Positions 59,781 through 64,000 of a stretch of DNA of 64,000 bases are shown piece by piece. The notes beneath the pieces were generated by a model, which had not been told where the DNA came from, ran no database searches, and was given only the letters and a program-made list of their open reading frames with translations. Position 1 is the first letter of the stretch; each line of letters starts with the position of its first letter. Source of the stretch: Rhynchonema sp. JSB1_4 (Eukaryota > Nematoda > Chromadorea > Monhysterida > Xyalidae); the NCBI GenBank assembly GCA_030248065.1, contig JASAMV010005873.1, positions 41,027 through 105,026 on the forward strand. The letters are read 5' to 3'. A program made the position numbers and the translations under genes.

Positions 59781-62700
59781 AATGTTGTGTTGTCCTGGTT
59801 CGGTGCACATCGCAACATAGATTATTTTTTCTGCATATATGTAGGTAAATACACATTAAGAATTAAGCAAAAAATTGTCTCTGGAATTAGCTGGTTTCCT
59901 AGATCACGTAACATACGGCTTTATCGCCCACTATCTAATACTTCTTATCACGTCAGCACAATAGTGTATGCGCAATCTCTAAGCGCTTTATGTTTACTTT
60001 CGTGATTAAAAAAGCGAACGCTTTTTCTCAAAAGCGCCGACGCCTGTCCTAAAATTGTTGCACAATAATAGTTTTGTCCGCGCGCCAAAAGCGGTTATTC
60101 ATGTTTTTCTGCATCGTGACTTATACATTCAGCTTATAAAAGCTTGTCTACAAGCATCTAATGTTGCTGTTGGTGTTTTTTCAACTGATTTTTTTGGCTC
60201 CAACTCCAGATTATTTTGTCTATGCGTGTTGTTACTGTTCCAGAGCTGATAAACGTGTATTTTAGGTTCTTCCCATTTTTATCATCATCTGGGACATAAA
60301 ATAAGAAACATTTATGCAACGGAGTCGTCTGATGTTTTCAGAAGTCCACCGTTTGAGACCGTGGTAAAGGTCGCTTGGCACGTTATTTCTTATACTATGT
60401 ATACGAACGTCAATTCTTGAAAAATAAGAGCTTCATTTTTTAATTTTTTCAATTATCAAGGGATGTTTCTTGGAAAAGTATGTACATATGTATTATATTT
60501 GCCTTTCTGTTGTGGCAATAACGATTATCATAAAACTTTTTCCCAAAAGTAATCTGCAGAGCAAACATTTGGTTTGAGCCATCTCTATCACAAAAACTAA
60601 TTACACTTGGTTTTTTTCTAATTATACGGCGTCAAGTGTTATCATTGTCACTATATTTTTTGTAACACAAATGCAACGCTGTCTAGGTTTGGCTGACTTG
60701 TTTTTACGCCACAAGAAACATAATCAAATATTGTTCAGACAGATGCATTTTGAAGTCAACGACTATAGGGGCTGTTTTATCTGCCTTTGGGTAAAAACTT
60801 CAGTGTTGAAACAGTTTCTTTGTGTGCAATTATACCAGCGCGTATAATTTGTTCATCAATTCACTAACACGCCCAGCATGTTTGTCTAAACTGTTTTCAT
60901 TAAATGTCAGACGCCAGCAAACTCACTTTAAACACTTTGTTGAGCTGCATAGACGACCAAACCACGACTGCCCCCAAAGTGCACAGTCTTTAAAACTTCA
61001 AAACTCGATACTAGGTTAACGAGCATTTTTGCTTGCTGGTTCATTTCGTGTTCGCAATTTGTACACTGCGTTCATGTCTTCATTAAAAAAGCAGCAGATG
61101 TGTGATGACACGCTTTCAAATTGGTTATTAATTGGACGATCATTAATAATTGTGCATGTGCGCAGATGCCGTGTGACTGTGACGCAACAGTATACCTATC
61201 ACCACATAATATAATGTAACAGCAGTGCGTTTTTCCCCGTTTCGGCCTGCGTTCACAGACGGGCGAGGTGCCAGGCCTCGTCGGTGCGAACACCTCTGGC
61301 CAATTGACCTTCAAAAAGGACCTCGAGCAGATCTTATTGTTCGAGTAAAACATCACTGCTGGGCACAAAAGTGCAAGCCAGTGAGAGAATATGTTGTAAA
61401 CCTGGCCCGCGTGCTTGTAGCTTTAAAATACTGTATGTTTGCATACTGTGTAACTTGGCGGCTAGGTTTGCTTGATGCCTGTAGGATCCGCAACCTAGCT
61501 CGGGAAGTGACAATTCGTGAAAGGACGCAGGCCTCAGCCCCACCACTGACAGACAAACTGACCCTGTAGTAAGGCCACGCTGAAATGTGGGGGTGTGGAC
61601 AAAGCAGCAGTGAACAAAAGGCAGCGACAAAATTTCACAAGGCTTGTATCTTAGACATTACATTTGGCTTAGGTTTGCAATTGGTATAGACTTACATAGG
61701 CCTAGGCAGGCGTCTCTCCAGCTACACATCTAGCTGTAGTGGTCGCTTGAAAACCACAGTTTTTGCCCCGCTGTTTTTTCCACCACACGATAGCACAATG
61801 TATAGGTATTGCCTTCAATGCCCATACAACCGGACGGGTAAGCTCATTTCTGAAAACTTTGCGACCAAATGCATAATCTTACTGTAGAAGTGCATATTAC
61901 TCTAACCAACCACCTGTCAACATGTATTAGTACGCCTGGCTTAATCAATCAATATACCGTATCTGTGCCAGATAACTATCGATAAGTTCCACAGGCATGG
62001 TCGCGGTTATCAAGTTCTGCAAATCTGTGACGCTATACTTGTGGGCCAGCACAGGACCGTGTCGGCGTGCGAAACTACATAACTATGACCGTTATAAAAA
62101 TATGGGCTGTGCATGTGCTTCCCGGTTTATGATTGATCACTTTGGTGCCTGTACCAACACTTTTACCACTTGCAGCCCTTTGCCTTGTGCCGACGCAATT
62201 TGTACTGTACACACAGTACTTATTGTTGGTATTTCTGTGAGGCGAGCGCGGTGTGACCTTGCGATCGGTGCAACGCTCAGGTCAGCCTCACGTATGCATA
62301 CCTGTACCGCACAAGCTGTACAAAAACGACAAAAATCTGTTTAGAGGCAGCATACATTACAGTTGATATGCAAAAACCACTTCAATCGTAATCAGCCTCA
62401 GTGTTGCACATGTACAGAACTTCCAAAGAGCAACCGCGGACCACACACATACAGAACGTTACATATCGTATCATCTTCGGTGGCAATCATTAATTTCGTT
62501 TAGCGATACCATCTTATAAATCCGGTGGTATAATAGGTTAGTAACATGCGTGCAGGATGTCTACGAAATGCTTCCCAAAATGAACTTTAATTTTTGATGC
62601 TCATGCACGTGCTTTGTTTAGAGTGGCTGATGCTTCACACACTGCTTGTTGAAGGTCATGCGGTTGCTTCCAATCCCAATCCTTACAGGGTTATTCGCGA

Positions 62701-63040
62701 AGCTAGGTACATATGCATATGCACCTAATACTTACTCGAGTACACACATTTGTCTACCGGCAATAAATGGCCATAAAACACGCGCATGCAGCAGTCGCAG
62801 TCAATCGGTTCGCATGAAATATGAAGGCTGTGACTAATCAATCTTCGTTCTTCATGGTGTGCGTGTTCTGTGAATTGCACGTTACAGCAATCATCGCACG
62901 TCGTTACTCATGCTGCGCACCTCGATTACGCATTTTTGGGTCCTATCTTCGGTGGTTCAGTTGTTATGCACTTTCGCAGTATGCCGCATCTTATCGGCAC
63001 AGCTCATGATCGTATTGTGCTGCACGACAGTGGTATGGTA

Positions 63041-63281
63041 TAGTAAATTTCCAAATTCGCTGCCGCACAGTAAAGTACGCCCCATAGTTAATGTCAGGTT
63101 CTAAACCCGAAATTCAACTTGTGAAACATTCGGACAGCCAACCCACACGCAGCTTGCCAGCCAGCCAGGCAGCTGCGCGCAATGTTTCAGAACCGCGCAT
63201 TTGTGGCGTTCGGGTTTATATAACTTGACATTAACTATGGGGCCTATTTTACTGTGCGGCAGCGAATTTGGAAATTTACTA
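63041..63281. mobile_element. mariner/Tc1-like MITE with TA duplication
   Basis: 241 bp. It has almost perfect inverted repeats of over 60 bp starting TAGTAAATTTCCAAATTCGC, flanked by TA. The two arms also share GACATTAACTATGGGGC-type sequence. The high arm identity suggests a young insertion. Confidence 0.75.
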
Positions 63282-64000
63282 TATTCGATAACCATAGAGT
63301 TATAATCTTAACCTCAACAATTTGTTGTGCGTTCGGTGTGTAGTGAAACGTGGACTAGTAAACAGTCCGGTGCGCGCTGCAGGCTGTTTGCAAGACCAAG
63401 AGCCGTTACGTCCCGCAGCAAAACTGGGCAGCAACACTGCCGAGGTCGACTGGTCCGCTCTGTCTCAGACATGCGTTCGCTTTCTGCGCACCATCACTTC
63501 AGAAAAAGATGCGCGACTCAAAAGAGAGTATTTAACCTTGACGGCGCCTTGTTTTGAACGGTGCTGAACATTAAATGACCTGCCAAACTTATGCCATCAG
63601 GTATACCCACTCTTCGTTTGATCATACAAATACAAACACAACATGTGCGTGCGCGCGTGCTTCACGTTCCTAACAGTCTTTGTCTTGTGAACTTACCGGC
63701 CAGGCTGTCATTGCTTCTTTGCATTCTTTGACAAACGCCGTATTAACTTTATTTTTTTTATTAAACGCCAATCACTTTTTTCGTTTGGTAGTTAGCGGAA
63801 CACATCGTCGTTCATGTGTTTCGATTTCACCTTGGTGATTGATACCAGGTTATTTTTAGCTTTTCGTGTTTTCTGTCACTATTTTGCGAGGCATGCCGCG
63901 AAACGCGTACTTTTGTAAAAACACCGGATCGGCAAAGTAAAAGGCGGAGATTTTTACGTTTAGACATACAGCAAACGTTTTTAGTTATTAGCTGTGTCGC

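Larger units (their letters stand above)
52080..64000. other. Gene-poor region with MITEs
   Basis: No exon with splice signals and family similarity was found in these 12 kb. Contents recognised: MITEs at 56233-56714, 58311-58968, 59253-59780 and 63041-63281, and a 40-bp duplication at 55604. A GC-rich, coding-looking patch at 63322-63567 is unresolved. Confidence 0.55.

Noticed and set aside
61225..61569. 114-codon + strand ORF
   Set aside because: No signal peptide, domain or splice signals; overlapped by similar-length ORFs on the other strand.
62658..62837. Short ORF starting MRLLPIPILTGLF with a few cysteines
   Set aside because: A weak signal-peptide look only; no second exon, no conservation evidence and AT-rich surroundings.
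63322..63567. GC-rich open patch near the window end
   Set aside because: Two frames are open and neither gives a recognisable protein; it could be an exon of a gene beyond the window but cannot be supported here.

Overview
This window is eukaryotic genomic DNA, most likely from a nematode or a close invertebrate relative. Genes are broken into many short exons. Introns start with GT, and nearly all end in a compact TTTCAG-type acceptor. The DNA is packed with short inverted-repeat transposon remnants, and a short TTAGGC run (the nematode telomere unit) lies near 1.6 kb. No prokaryotic features, rRNA genes or CRISPR arrays are visible. The species cannot be named from the sequence.

Three genes on the + strand can be supported. 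(1) A CCDC88-family gene (Girdin/Daple; GRDN-1 in worms) runs from a probable first exon at 6530 to a stop at 34070. It has 28 well-supported exons from 17272 onward, giving about 1391 residues in frame: part of a HOOK domain, a long coiled coil, a conserved end-of-coil motif, a low-complexity tail and a C-terminal GCV PDZ-binding motif. (2) At 40901-41772 is a small two-exon gene for a secreted, basic, neuropeptide-like precursor. (3) At 47268-51524 is a secreted Pro/Gln-rich protein with a roughly 127-codon polyglutamine tract and a C-terminal thrombospondin type 1 repeat. An unspliced 250-codon ORF with 35-residue tandem repeats (42967-43719) is a fourth, unidentified candidate.

The rest is intergenic or intronic DNA filled with non-autonomous transposons. 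Terminal inverted repeats (TIRs) and target-site duplications (TSDs) were readable by eye for hAT-like (8-bp TSD), PIF/Harbinger-like (TTA), piggyBac-like (TTAA), mariner-like (TA) and 3-bp-TSD families. One hAT-like element carries a nested Harbinger-like element, and a related sequence 14 kb away keeps a single, unoccupied copy of its target site. Several homopolymer-rich tracts (about 410-576, 20395-20620, 34420-34535, 42440-42680) look like sequencing or assembly noise. One sits inside the CCDC88 gene where HOOK-linker exons are expected but missing.

The most unusual unexplained signals are: a dispersed decamer TGAAACATCA (13 exact copies, one serving as a splice acceptor); an alternative CCDC88 last exon that shares an SVY(D/E)N motif with the standard last exon; and an in-frame stop at the end of one coiled-coil exon, followed at once by a near-perfect hairpin.
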